Positions 22,001 to 32,619 of a stretch of DNA of 64,000 nt are shown piece after piece. The stretch comes from Paraconiothyrium sp. Pb-2020 (Eukaryota > Ascomycota > Dothideomycetes > Pleosporales > Didymosphaeriaceae). A model generated the notes under the pieces. The model did no database searches. It was not told the origin of the DNA and saw only the letters and a list, made by a program, of their open reading frames with translations. Numbering within the stretch: the first letter of the stretch is position 1; each line of letters opens with the position of its first letter. The stretch covers positions 1,550,001 through 1,614,000 of the forward strand of contig JAJUBI010000006.1 of NCBI GenBank assembly GCA_022419385.1, read 5' to 3'. The position numbers and the translations under genes were made by a program.

Positions 22001-25000
22001 AATCTCTTTGCAACGTACAGGGAATATAGTGATCCTTCGAATAAACGAGGGCATTACTATATCTGGTAGGGCGGAGGCTCCGGGAAAGCTGCCAGCGATG
22101 TTCGCGCCCTGAAGCAAGCCGTCAAGTACTGCTGGATGTATGTCCGTCTCGCTGGGCGCGAGTAGTATTTCGCCCGTTGCAAAGTCCTTCTTGCGTTTCG
22201 CTGAGATGATGTTGCGGAAAGATCCATGGTAGTCCAGACCTTTCTTAGTAGCATGCCGATAAAAGGTCTCTGGCTTCACTTCAACGAGGTCGATAGGTTG
22301 ATCGAGAAGTTCAGGGTACGCACGGTCATAGTCGTTGCCCAGAGTGACGCAGAAGCTTCCTACTACCGCCGTAAACAAGCCATTGTTCGCCTGGTCAGCA
22401 CAAAAGTCGATCGTAATTGAGCCTGATATGTGCTGAAAGGTCTCTTCCAAGCCATGCATCGTCAGAATTGTTTCGACCTTGGCATACTCGCTCGCGAAGA
22501 TGACAGGCTGCTGGAGCCTTAGACTGGTTACATCGATCGAAACAATGCCACTATCGCCATATTTGTTTTGGACAGCAGCCACAATCATCGAGACGTATGC
22601 TGCGGCTGGAAGCACAGCAACTCCGTCGATCTTGTGGTCCAACACCCATGGACTCTGCTTTGGATCCAGGAATTGCCTCCATCTGGCTTCGTGGCTAGCG
22701 CTCATGTGAGGTTCTGGCCCTAGTAACTCAGTCGGTGGAGTAGTAGACTGAAGCTGCTTGCGCATGTATCTGCTCTGCCACCAGTACTCTTTGTCATACT
22801 GCCAACGATAGCCAGGTAGACCTTTTACCAACTTTGGCTGTGGTAGGCCAGATAGCATTCGATCGAGACTCGCCATGTCAACAGCTTCGTGCCCAAAGTA
22901 GCTCCATATCAGGCCAAGGGCTCCCGAGAGGGAAGTGACTGCATCCGAACCGCGTTTGAGTAAGCCAGTGTACATGGGGCTGCTGTCATCGAACTCAGTA
23001 ATGGTTCGCCGAACAGCCCTCTCTAGTACTGGTTGCGGACCGATTTCCAGTACCAAGTCCGGGGCGCCCGTTTCTTTGAACGCAGCGGAGACGGCGTCTT
23101 TGAAAAAGACAGGATGTTTCATGTTATCTGACCAATACTGGGGATCGACCGAAACCATTTGCTGGCCGGGACGTGCAGAGGAAAACCAGATAGCGCGGTT
23201 TTGATTTGTTGCGGCTGGCCCTACGTCCATCTTCTCAAGCGACGTCTCATACTGCTTGCTACAGCGAAGCATATATTTCGAATGATATGCATTGTTGACA
23301 GACAATCGTTTGGTGGAAATGCCATTATCTCTCAGATGAGCCTCTAGCTCTTCGATAGCATTGAAGCTTCCGGAGAACGTAACGTCAGAAGAGCTGTTGA
23401 TCGCTGCAACCGTGATCCGTCCCTGAGACTTCGGCAGGTTGCAAAGGGCGGTGGCCTCCTGTGCTGATACCGAAACAGCCAACATGGCTCCTTGCTTTCC
23501 TGTCTTGCTTATCCGGCCAGAGTGTAGCCCTCGATAATAAGCGTTTCGAATAGCGTCTTCGGCACTGATGAAGTCAGCGGCAAAAGCAGCGCCGATCTCA
23601 CCAGACGAGTGTCCGACTACTGCCTTCAATTTTATCCCGGCAGCCTTTAATAAAATCACTAGCAGAATCTGAATAGCAGTCGTGCACGGTTGGGAGATCT
23701 CGGCTTCGTGCAAGCGCGACTGCGTCTCATCAAGAAATAGTTCGTCCTTTAATTTCCAGAGCGGTCTGTCTTCGAAAGGTAGAGTGGCCAGAGCTTGATC
23801 AAGTGCATCAATGATATCCCAAGCGGATGGTGAGGCCTCAATGATTCCTTTGCCCATTGCAGCATACTGAGCGCCTTGACCTGGAAATACGGCCAAGATA
23901 TGAGGATGTCTGACACACTTGCCTCGTATAAATTCGTTTGTAGAATTAGTTGATCCTGTGGTCTGACTGGCTTTGATAGCAGCCAATTTCTCGGACAGAC
24001 GCTGCACAAGCTCGGTGTGACTTCTAGCTGCAGTTGACCAACGGTACTCGAATTGTGAGCGTTTGTACTGTAGACTCCACGCAAGGTTCCGTAGAGACAA
24101 TAGTCCACGTTTTTCGTGAAGGTAGGCAAGATGCGCTTCCAGTGAAGCCATAAGAGCCTTCTCAGAGATACCAGAGAAGGTGAAAGGCGTAAATACCGAG
24201 GTACCGTCTGGTGTGATGGCTTTTGAGCTTGATTCTGATGAAAGTGAATTTTCAAAACTCTCCATCACAATGTGTACATTCGTACCCCCAAATCCTACAG
24301 GGACTGATCAATCTCAGGACTCAAGTGTTATAAAGGCCAGTTGCTTACCAAAACTGTTCACCGATGCGCGACGCGGGACTCCTGCGGGGAGACTCGGCCA
24401 TGTTTGAGCTTCGGTTGGAACCCGCAAGTGCTTCGCTTGCGCTGCGACTTTTGGGTTCATGCTGTGAAAGTGCAGATTAGGTGGTATTATGCCGTGTTGG
24501 ACAGCGAGTGAGGCACGTAGAATGCCTGCTATACCTGCAGTGCCTTCTGTATGGCCTATAATAGTCTTAATGGATCCAACATACAATATGTCGTCGTCAG
24601 CATGCTGCCTAGTTGAAGGAAAGAAAGCATTCTCGACGGCTTTGGCCTCAGCTGGGTCCCCTACGCGAGTACCGGGCCCTATAGAATGTTAGCGACGTGA
24701 ATATACGAACGTGCGATTAGTGTATCAGGATTGAATGCATCAGTAACCGAACTACCCATAATGAAGGGCCCTTCCCTGCGCAGTGTATATGCATAAACGT
24801 ACATACCGTGAGCTTCGACGAATTGAGGTCGAGAAGAGCACTCTGAAAGATCCAAGCCAGTACTCTGATAGGTCTGGCGGATCAACTGTGTCTGAGCTTC
24901 CGCACTCGGCGCTGTAAGAGTTCGAGAGCGCCCATCGTGATTGGTCCCTGCGTGACGTATCACAGACTCGATCACATCCCCGTCATCGATAGCATAGTCC

Positions 25001-25761
25001 AATCGTTTCAAGCACAGCACACCGATCCCTTCTCCTCGACCATAACCGTCAGCCGACTCATCGAACATCTTGCAGCGGCCGTCTGAGCTGAACATCCTCA
25101 TTCTCGACCCAGCTTTGAAAACAGTCGGTACGACGATGAGATTGGCCCCACAGGCAAAGGCTATTCGTGATTCTCCTCGCCGCAGAGACTCGACAGCGAG
25201 ATGCACAGCAACCATGCTTGAAGAACAGGCTGTGTCAATACACAAAGACGGACCGCGGAAGTCGAAAACGTGCGAAATGCGATTCGCGGTTATGCTTCGA
25301 ACAGTGCCAGTTGTAAGCATTGGTCCGCTAGCTGCGTCAGGGTCGCAAACCGAAAGCTCGTGGTAGTCGTCGAACATTTGTCCAACAAAGACACCTGTAT
25401 CGCTTCCCCGAAGATTTTCGAGCGTGAGCCCAGCAGATTCCATAGCTTCATACACACATTCGAGAAGGAGGCGCTGCTGTGGATCCATGGTCTCTGCTTC
25501 CGATGGAGAGATACCGAAGAATTCGGGGTGGAATAGGCGAACGTTCTCTTCTAGCCAGTATGCGCCTTTGGTCTTGACGCTGTTGTATCGGCCATCTGCT
25601 CGATAGAGTCCCTCCCAGCGGAAGCGATCTGGAGGTATGTCCTTCACCAAGTCTGGCGGATCCAAGAGAGCACTCCATAACTTGGAAGTGTTAGAGAGGC
25701 CTCCTGGTAAACGACATCCACTCCCTATGATTGCAATTGGAGGGGGTATGTTCATTGACAT
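19025..25761 (-). CDS. Reducing-type polyketide synthase KS-AT-DH-(degenerate ER)-KR-ACP, interrupted by an in-frame stop
   Basis: Exons 25761-24807, 24678-24349 and 24294-19025; introns 131 and 54 nt, all in phase. KS (about 7-435) has Cys in DTACSSS and His in VEAHG and IIGHTEG, plus SVNSFGFGGTN. AT has FPGQGAQ and GHSSGE. DH has DHKIDG with LPAAAY and the second-half Asp in HPAVLDG. No SAM motif for a methyltransferase is seen. The ER region is a remnant. KR keeps the Ser/Tyr region (NPGQANYNAGN), but its cofactor loop reads TYLIVGSSDIARS and lacks the glycine pattern. ACP has LGIDSLAVSE. At 21146-21148 a TAA stands in frame; the same frame continues with RLRIMNERYN, where other synthases run on without a break. 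Read to the first stop the product is 1477 residues (KS-AT-DH); with the stop read through it is about 2184. No tailoring genes flank it. Probably a decaying gene. Confidence 0.85.
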
Positions 25762-27363
25762 CTATAAGGCAATGCAACGGGTTCTCTAAGATGTTTGAAG
25801 CATATGAAAATCCTGAGGAGAGGTGGTATGCGACGCTGCTAGAACAGTTGACCAGGATTATAGCAAGCCATAAGCTGACAGCTTGTGACATTCCTCGCTT
25901 GTAGGTCATTCGGAAGATGCTCTTTCTCGATTGGTATTCTCGTTTGGGCGCAAGGATTTAAACGACCGAGCTGACTGCATTGACATGCATTGACGAGAGC
26001 ATCCTAGTTGCTTTTCACAACCTCGATGGATTACCCACATAGAGCTTTTGTCGTACGTTTGGCTTATAGTCAAATCCCGTCACATACACTCTCTCTCGGG
26101 TCCCACACCAATTTTGCGTATAGCAGACACAGTCCTCGGTGGGCCTATTGTACGTCGTCATACTTGTATGAAGTGCTTTTTTCAGTTGGTGCGTTTGAAG
26201 CGAGCGATTACTCCGCAGATTTGGTGAGAAAGAATTCGGACGTTCCACTCATGCTCAAGCAAGCGTTGTAAGCCAGCTGCCGGTCCATTCGAGCTTTTGA
26301 GGCTTGCAGCCAGACTGAAACTTGCCCATCATACCCATGTTTCCTATTTCCAATGGACTTGCTTCCTGACGTGCCGGGGAGCGGATGAGTGCATGAGCAT
26401 ATATGAGCTCTGCTGCCGATCTATGTCATATTTTAGTAAGGCAGGCGCACTCTAGAAGACTGACCCTTCTACTGTCAAATAGCCATGATGCTGGCTGGAA
26501 TTGTTGTGTGATTCGCCGACCGATGATTATCTCTCTTCGTAAATGCAGTAAGACAGGGATGAATAATGCTCTAGTGCCAATTCCGGGTCCGCAACTTTCG
26601 CCCCGGCTGCAGCGAAGTATCTTCCAGCTAAGCGTGCCTGTCACAGTGGAATTCCACACATGGAATACGAAGGACGAGCCGCTAAACAGTGAGCGAAGGA
26701 ATATCTCACCCTCGCGACATTACTCAGCTTGGGATATGGGACTCAGTAGGGCAACGCGCCAACTGCATGTGTGCTGTGCAGTAGCACATAGTTTCTAGGC
26801 GTGGAACTAAAATATTACTGGGAAGCGCGGCACCTTATAGCGATGAGGGGGCATAACACTGCGAATCCATCGACGATATGCTAAAATGTCGGACCCTGCC
26901 GGTGTCGCGCGGCAGCCGGGTACAAATTGCGTAATTTTGGTTCGATCGGATCGTGAAAGACGGCTCCGGGATCCGGGGATTTGCGGCCGCGTTTCAAAGG
27001 TCAGTCGGCAAGGTCAATACACAGCTATTCTTGACTAGCGTACGCAGGTTTCCTTTGAACTTTATGAAATCCGTTCGACAATGTTTGACAGGATGAACTG
27101 AATTCCGTCTAAGACAACGGCATGACCTATCGGCCGAACCGCTTCTAATAGTAGATGTTTTTGTCGCAAGCACAGACTCGGAGCTGTGTTTGTGCGTCCT
27201 TCTCTTCACATTGTTGAGCGTCGAACAAAAGAATATGGTATTCCAAGCTTCTAGATCTCTGTTCGAGGCCGCAATGCGGATCCTCATCCCAAAACGCCGC
27301 TTATGCATCTATACCTTGTCGTTCCTAATATACACCCACTCCTTCATACAATACACATAGTCT
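25762..27363. other. Intergenic, 1.6 kb upstream of the PKS
   Basis: The space where tailoring genes might be expected. The longest frame is 131 codons (26403-26798, +) and has no family motif. No gene, tRNA or repeat recognised. Confidence 0.45.
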
Positions 27364-28737
27364 TCACACAGCAGAGACTTCATTAGACATCTGCTCGAAA
27401 TATTTCAACAGCGTTTGGTACAGAACCAACATCGTGCCAGATTGCACGGACGTCCACACACCTCGAGGACCAACACCTCTGAAACATCCCCATATTCCCT
27501 CGGTCTGATATATTAATCGGATACCGCGTATTACGGAGGAGGTATCAAGTGTTGCGGCGCCGTGCGCTTTCAGGGTGGTAGAGGGACCAGAGGTAGATAT
27601 TGGGCGGTTCGAATGTGGTGATGATTTACTGGAATTTGCGGAGGTGGAGTGTTTTGAGGTTGAAGCTGGAGATAAGCTCGCTTTGGGAGCCGATGCTGGA
27701 GTTGACGATGTGTGAGGTTGCTGTGTCTGGATGCGCGTCTTTACCACGTCTAATGGTGTCGTAATTACGCCGGCCAATCCTCCCGCACTTGCTGCCGTCA
27801 GGATCTCCAACGGCAATCCGATATCTTTTGAACCCATGTACTGCTTTGCCAAGTCTCTTTCTTCTTCGTAGAATGCGAATTGTAGAGCGGAAAAGGGGAG
27901 GTCGCGCCACAGCGTCGCTTTATATCCATAGAAAAGCGCACCAAAGCCTTCTGTTCTTGCGATTGTGCGCGCGGCGTCAAGAGTTGAGCGGTAATTGTAA
28001 CCCGAATTGAAGAAGGGGTTGTTGTGACGGCCTTGTAATTGGAGGCGGGTCTTGAGGACCTCGGAGGGGACGTAGACGGGGGCGGCGGCGAGGTCGGCAA
28101 AGAGTCCTACAAGCTGTTAGCACACGCGCTCTCATCAGGGTAGCACTTAGCTGTTGATTCGAGCTAAGTGCAGAGGCCTGTAAAGTACCAGCTGTAAAGT
28201 ATGAGACGGAGGGAGCAACGCCGTAGTCAATCATCAGTCGCTTGCTCCACTCGTACGTCCCAAAGAATGCACATGTCCCCAGGAAAGATCCTACGAAGGC
28301 CGGCTGTACTCCTCCATACAGTCCCCGGCTTATGCCTTCTTGCCGCCATATCGTGTAGTATGTGTTGCCCATGGATGTGTACTTGGGTGGCATGTGCGGG
28401 TCACCCTGTTGTCGCGTCTTTACAGTATCGAGGGAGTGCATCAGCATGTCGCCTGTCAAGCCTCCAATACCACCTGCCAATATTGCCTGCGAAACTTTAT
28501 CAATTACGTTCGGTGAACAAGTCGTTCCGAGAGTCGGCGTACATGGATATAAGGTGGTCGTGCCAGCTCGTGGTCTATCTCCGCCTCTTCAGCCATCCTC
28601 TCCGCTACGCTCTCCTGTCTCATATCCGGCAGCGCTCCGACGCTCTCCATCGCGGGTTTCCGGGCCCTTTGACCATCCTCCACGAGCTTGTTCGGATTCG
28701 TAGGGCTGAACCAGTTGGACGCGCTTCCAAACACCAT
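27364..28737 (-). CDS. Mitochondrial carrier family protein (SLC25, MME1/YMR166C-like)
   Basis: Inner-membrane solute carrier. Exons 28737-28543, 28486-28189 and 28106-27364; introns of 56 and 82 nt in phase; 411 residues. Three carrier repeats are visible, each with the Px[D/E]xx[K/R]x[K/R] signature: HSLDTVKTR, VPSEVLKTR and TPLDVVKTR. The first has His-Ser where Pro is usual, as in the yeast MME1-type carriers (mitochondrial magnesium export). The run AILAGGIGGLTGDMLMHSLD also fits that subgroup. Between repeat 3's signature and its second helix lies an insertion of about 60 Ser/Thr/Pro-rich residues. The start at 28737 is the first ATG after an in-frame stop; the N-terminal 60 residues are not conserved-looking. 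The substrate is inferred from subgroup resemblance only. Confidence 0.85.
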
Positions 28738-29301
28738 CAGCAATGCAGGAACAATGGGTGCGCCTTCGAAATGCAGGAAATGAACAAGACGTGCAAGGAC
28801 CTAGTACGAGAAATGCGAGGATGCGTGAAAGGGAATGAAGGAGTGACGTTGGTCAGCGCTTGGTGTCGCCGTCAATCGAAAATTTAGCCAAGACAAGCCG
28901 ACCCTAAGCCGCCCAAACCCTGACAGCGAGCAGCACAAGCGCGATGCTGCCCCGATGCGCGCGATAAGATTGGAAGCTACCTAGGTACGGTCGTCAACGC
29001 TAAAGACACAACTACAATGCCGCATGCAAATTTGTCTCTGATGACGGAGCGATGCGCGAGGCGGTCCCAATCGCATCCAATAGGATTCCTGCTTGCCTGT
29101 CGTTTCGGGCCAAGCGCCGGGAACCATCACGTGCAACCAGCGACTTGTTTACCATAGCTGCTCGAGGGCTCGAGCTTCCTCTCCATCACTGCAACACGCC
29201 CACCACCATCCCAGCACGCCTCCCTCACCACGCCTCTGTTGCCTTTTTGGATATCTATCCATAGTCGCATTGTCCACGCCAACGCGCTCGCACCGTTTAC
29301 A
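28738..29301. other. Divergent promoter region, carrier (-) and SAP-like gene (+)
   Basis: 0.56 kb between two divergent starts. A 228-codon plus-strand frame ending here is antisense to the carrier and is not called. No distinct element recognised. Confidence 0.45.
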
Positions 29302-30500
29302 ATGTCTCATTCTTGGCTACAGCGCAAGCGCAAAGGCGAGCTGTTGGAGCTGGCGCAAAAAGCTAGCATTCCCGAGTGAGCATTTCTCTGCATTGACGCG
29401 TAGAAGTTGACATCTAACGCCATGGATGAACAGTGCAGACACGCTTCTGAAGGACGACCTTGTTGCAGCCCTCGAAGAAACGCTCGAGGCTAACGAGACC
29501 ACCTTCGCAAAACAACGCGCATTCAGCGAGTACTACGGCCGCGGCGGCTCGCCCATAAAGCGCGAGCGCTCGTCGCCAGATGCTCTAGCGTTGAACAAGA
29601 CGCGCAGCAGACGCCAAACTCTGAACAGGAATGGGGACTCGTGAGTTTTTGTTTACCCACGCGTTACGCGCCGGAGCTGACGGTAGCCGCTATCCAGACC
29701 CGACGACGCCAGCACGCCCGACAGGCCAAGCTTGGTCTCTCGCGCACTCGCAAAAACACCTCGTGAGGTTTCTCAGGTGACCCGACGCGTCTCTGAGCGC
29801 GTTGCTGAGGCTACTCCACGCGTTCCCCACGTCGACCTTCCCGCGTCACCCGCCCAGCTCGCCGAAATCGCCGACGAGTCCTTCCAGGTGGTCAAGGACA
29901 GGGCCACCGAACTATGGGACAAGACGCGCATCGATGAGGCTAAGGAGTGGCTGCGCGAGACGAGCAGCTCCGTCAGCGCAATTCAAACCCTCATCTTGAT
30001 CATCGAAGCTGCAACCCTGCAGTACAACACGCTCACCGACACGATTACCTGTTCGACTCGCCTGCTACAACGGGTTTCCATGCCAGAGAGGTCCGCTTCC
30101 CCAACCTCACCAAGCTCGCGGGCTCTGGATGGTGGGGACCCGCGACTCTGTGGTCTTTGACGAACTGGGCGCTGCCCTCATCTTTTCGTACTTCTTCAAC
30201 CTGACCCTGCGCAAAACACGCGTCACAAATCCTCCAAGACCCAATATACCATTGATCCGTTCACCTCAACATTGCGAAGGCGATTTTGGCCTATAGCGCC
30301 TACTACGTCTACACCACTGCCGACGCATCGCTCGCGGGCCATCCGAACACGGTCCTGGCGCAGACTCCAGGTTGGGGTCCGTTTTCGGAAGTCTCTGTCG
30401 CTACCGTCCGCGACAACATTCTCGGCGGCTATTAGGCATCCAGATCGGAAGCGTAGTAGGCTTGCTCGTCAGCTTGTACGATGCGGCTTTGAAGAAATAA
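29302..30500 (+). CDS. SAP-like, C-terminally membrane-spanning protein, apparently frameshifted five times
   Basis: Exons 29302-29375, 29434-29640 and 29698-30500; introns 58 and 57 nt in phase. The N-terminus (WLQRKRKGELLELAQKASIP, then DTLLKDDLVAALEETL) resembles a SAP/HeH helix-extension-helix fold. A Ser/Arg linker and a helical region follow, then a C-terminal set of membrane helices (LILIIEAATL, LIFSYFFNLTLRK, IAKAILAYSAYYVY, GSVVGLLVSLYDAALKK). These helices are not in one frame: the coherent reading moves from frame 2 to 1, 0, 2, 1 and 0 (start coordinate mod 3) at about 30044, 30170, 30225, 30266 and 30434. Each step looks like one lost base, several beside short homopolymers. Restored length would be about 362 residues. 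As it stands translation ends at 30160. Fungal proteins with this layout are thought to sit in nuclear or other endomembranes (inference). Confidence 0.68.
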
Positions 30501-31039
30501 ACCCGCACAAATTGATCTTGCGACGAAGCATATGACTGTTCAATGTAAACGACGGGAACGATATGGGTGTGTTGCTTGGCCGGCGTTGTAGGTTTTGTTC
30601 CTTTTCACGGCGCGTTCAGCCTAGCGTTGGCGCGTAGGGGTCGGCGTTGGAGGCCCTCTGCCAGATACCTCGTTGACGGGTATCGTCGCCCTTAGGATTT
30701 TGACCTTTGAATCTCAGACATTTCATTCTTCCTATCATCGTCAGTCTTCGACAGCTTGAGCTCATTGCCTGTATTGGACTAGTGGAAGAGCTCCAATCGT
30801 AGCTCCCGTGAGACTGCCCCGACATTGCTTCCCCGCATCTCCACATGCCATCACTCGCCCAGCCACAACATGCCGCGCAGTTGTCCCTGCAGCGCTCGGC
30901 ACATATGCCACCGGGATGACGCCACCGTAAACACTATCGTACATGGCCGTACATGGGCCTAGCAAACATACACATACCCAAGTACCCAAGTACCCGGTCC
31001 TTACATACCTCCCATCGCAGTCGATGACCACTCGGTGCA
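30501..31039. other. Intergenic, 0.5 kb
   Basis: 3' flank of the SAP-like gene and promoter of the monooxygenase. Holds a short CCCAAGTA-type tandem (about 30976-30994) and nothing else recognised. Confidence 0.4.
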
Positions 31040-32516
31040 ATGCCACCCCAACTCACCGTCCTCGTAGTCGGCGCAGGGCTCTCCGGCCTCGCAGCCGCAA
31101 TCCAAGCTGCGCTCTCAGGCCATGCCGTCATCGTCTTAGAAGCTGCGCGTGAACTCGCCGAGGTACATCCCCTTTGGTCGTCCCTCTACTATCGCCCAAC
31201 CTCGTCCCTCATCAACGTTTCTCACCCCCCACGTGACTGACGCCTCTCTAGATCGGCGCCGGCCTTCAACTCACCCCCAACGCAACTCGCCTTCTACATT
31301 CCTGGGGCGTATACTCCCGCATCCAAGGCCCCTGCGAGCCCGCCACCTGCACCGTCTACGACTACAAAGGCAAGGTCCTTGCGCACGAGGAAGGCTTCGA
31401 CAAGAACTGCAGGCGGAAGTACGGCGCGCCGTTCTCGGATTGCCATCGTGTGGACCTGCAGCAGGCGCTTGTTAAGCGGGCGAAGGAGTTGGGTGTTGAG
31501 GTAGTACTTGGGGCCAGGGTTGTTGGGTTGGATTTTGATATAGTGCCGGACGAGGATGGCGCGAACGAGGACGGAGAAGAAGGGGAGGGGAGGAAACAAG
31601 CGCAGGTTAAAGTCGAAGATGGCCGGATATGGGAGGTTGATCTCGTAGTTGCAGCCGACGGGCTGTGGAGTACGTGCCGCTCGGTTCTGCTGGGAAGGAG
31701 AGATGCGCCGCTTCCGACGGGGGATCTAGCGTACCGCATCGTTCTGCCAGTAGAGCAGATCCAAGATGCAAAGTTGAGGGCAATGGTGCAGCGGCCGGGG
31801 GTGAGGTTCTGGGTTGGACCTGACGCGCATGTGGTCGCGTATAGTATGCGTGGGGGAACCATGTATAATGTCGTACTGCTGGTGCCAGATGATTTGGAGG
31901 AGGGCGTCGCGAGGGTGGAGGGGAATACCGGGGAGATGCGGACTTTATTCGAGGGGTGGGATCCTGTGTGAGTGCGCTTTCCTATTCTGCAGTATCGTGT
32001 GCTAATTACGACAGTCTAACGCAATTGCTCGAGTGTGTGGACAAGGTAGACAAGTGGAAGCTTATGCACCGCGAAGAGATGCCCTCATGGGTAAACAACC
32101 AATCCAACCTCGTACTCATCGGCGATGCATGCCACCCAATGCTGCCATACCTCGCACAAGGCGCAAACTCATCCATCGAAGACGGGGCTGTACTTGGCCT
32201 TCTTCTTTTGCCGTCCAGATTCACGGCCAAGTCCCAACTTCCGCAGATTCTGCAGCTCTTCCAGCAGCTGAGGAAGGCGAGAGGGGAAGCGATCGCACGA
32301 GAAACGTTCAAGCAGCGGAAAGATTTTCACATGCGGGACGGGCAGGAGAGGGATGCGCGAGACAAAATTTTCGAAGAATGGTTAGGCAGGAGCGAGGAGC
32401 TAGAAACAAGCGGTAAGGAGTTCCCTTCGAGGTGGACGTGTCCGGTCGTGCAGCCTTGGTTGTATGGATACGATGCTGTGAAGGAGGTCGAGGGTGCTGT
32501 GGGACAAGGACGGTGA
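31040..32516 (+). CDS. FAD-dependent monooxygenase (salicylate hydroxylase-like)
   Basis: Class A flavoprotein aromatic hydroxylase family: FAD plus NAD(P)H and O2 put a hydroxyl on an aromatic or cyclic substrate. Exons 31040-31162, 31252-31967 and 32015-32516; introns 89 and 47 nt; 446 residues. The FAD-binding GxGxxG (VLVVGAGLSGLAAA) is at residue 8. The DG motif is VVAADGLWSTCR (about 205). The GD motif is LIGDACHPMLPYLAQGAN, followed by the usual EDG. The predicted size matches the family. No signal peptide. It ends 103 nt from the end of the GH31 gene, which converges on it. The substrate cannot be named from sequence. Confidence 0.88.
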
Positions 32517-32619
32517 CGCAGATAGAAATACACTTCCATGAACACGACTTTTCGAGGTCGTAGAACTCACTAGGTTCATGGTAAATGCAGATTTTTCTAT
32601 CATTATTCAACTGCGCTGA

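Noticed and set aside
26403..26798. 131-codon plus-strand frame upstream of the PKS, possible tailoring gene
   Set aside because: No oxidoreductase, transferase, transporter or regulator motif; biased composition.
28201..28887. 228-codon plus-strand frame
   Set aside because: Antisense to the mitochondrial carrier, whose signatures and splice sites are clear.
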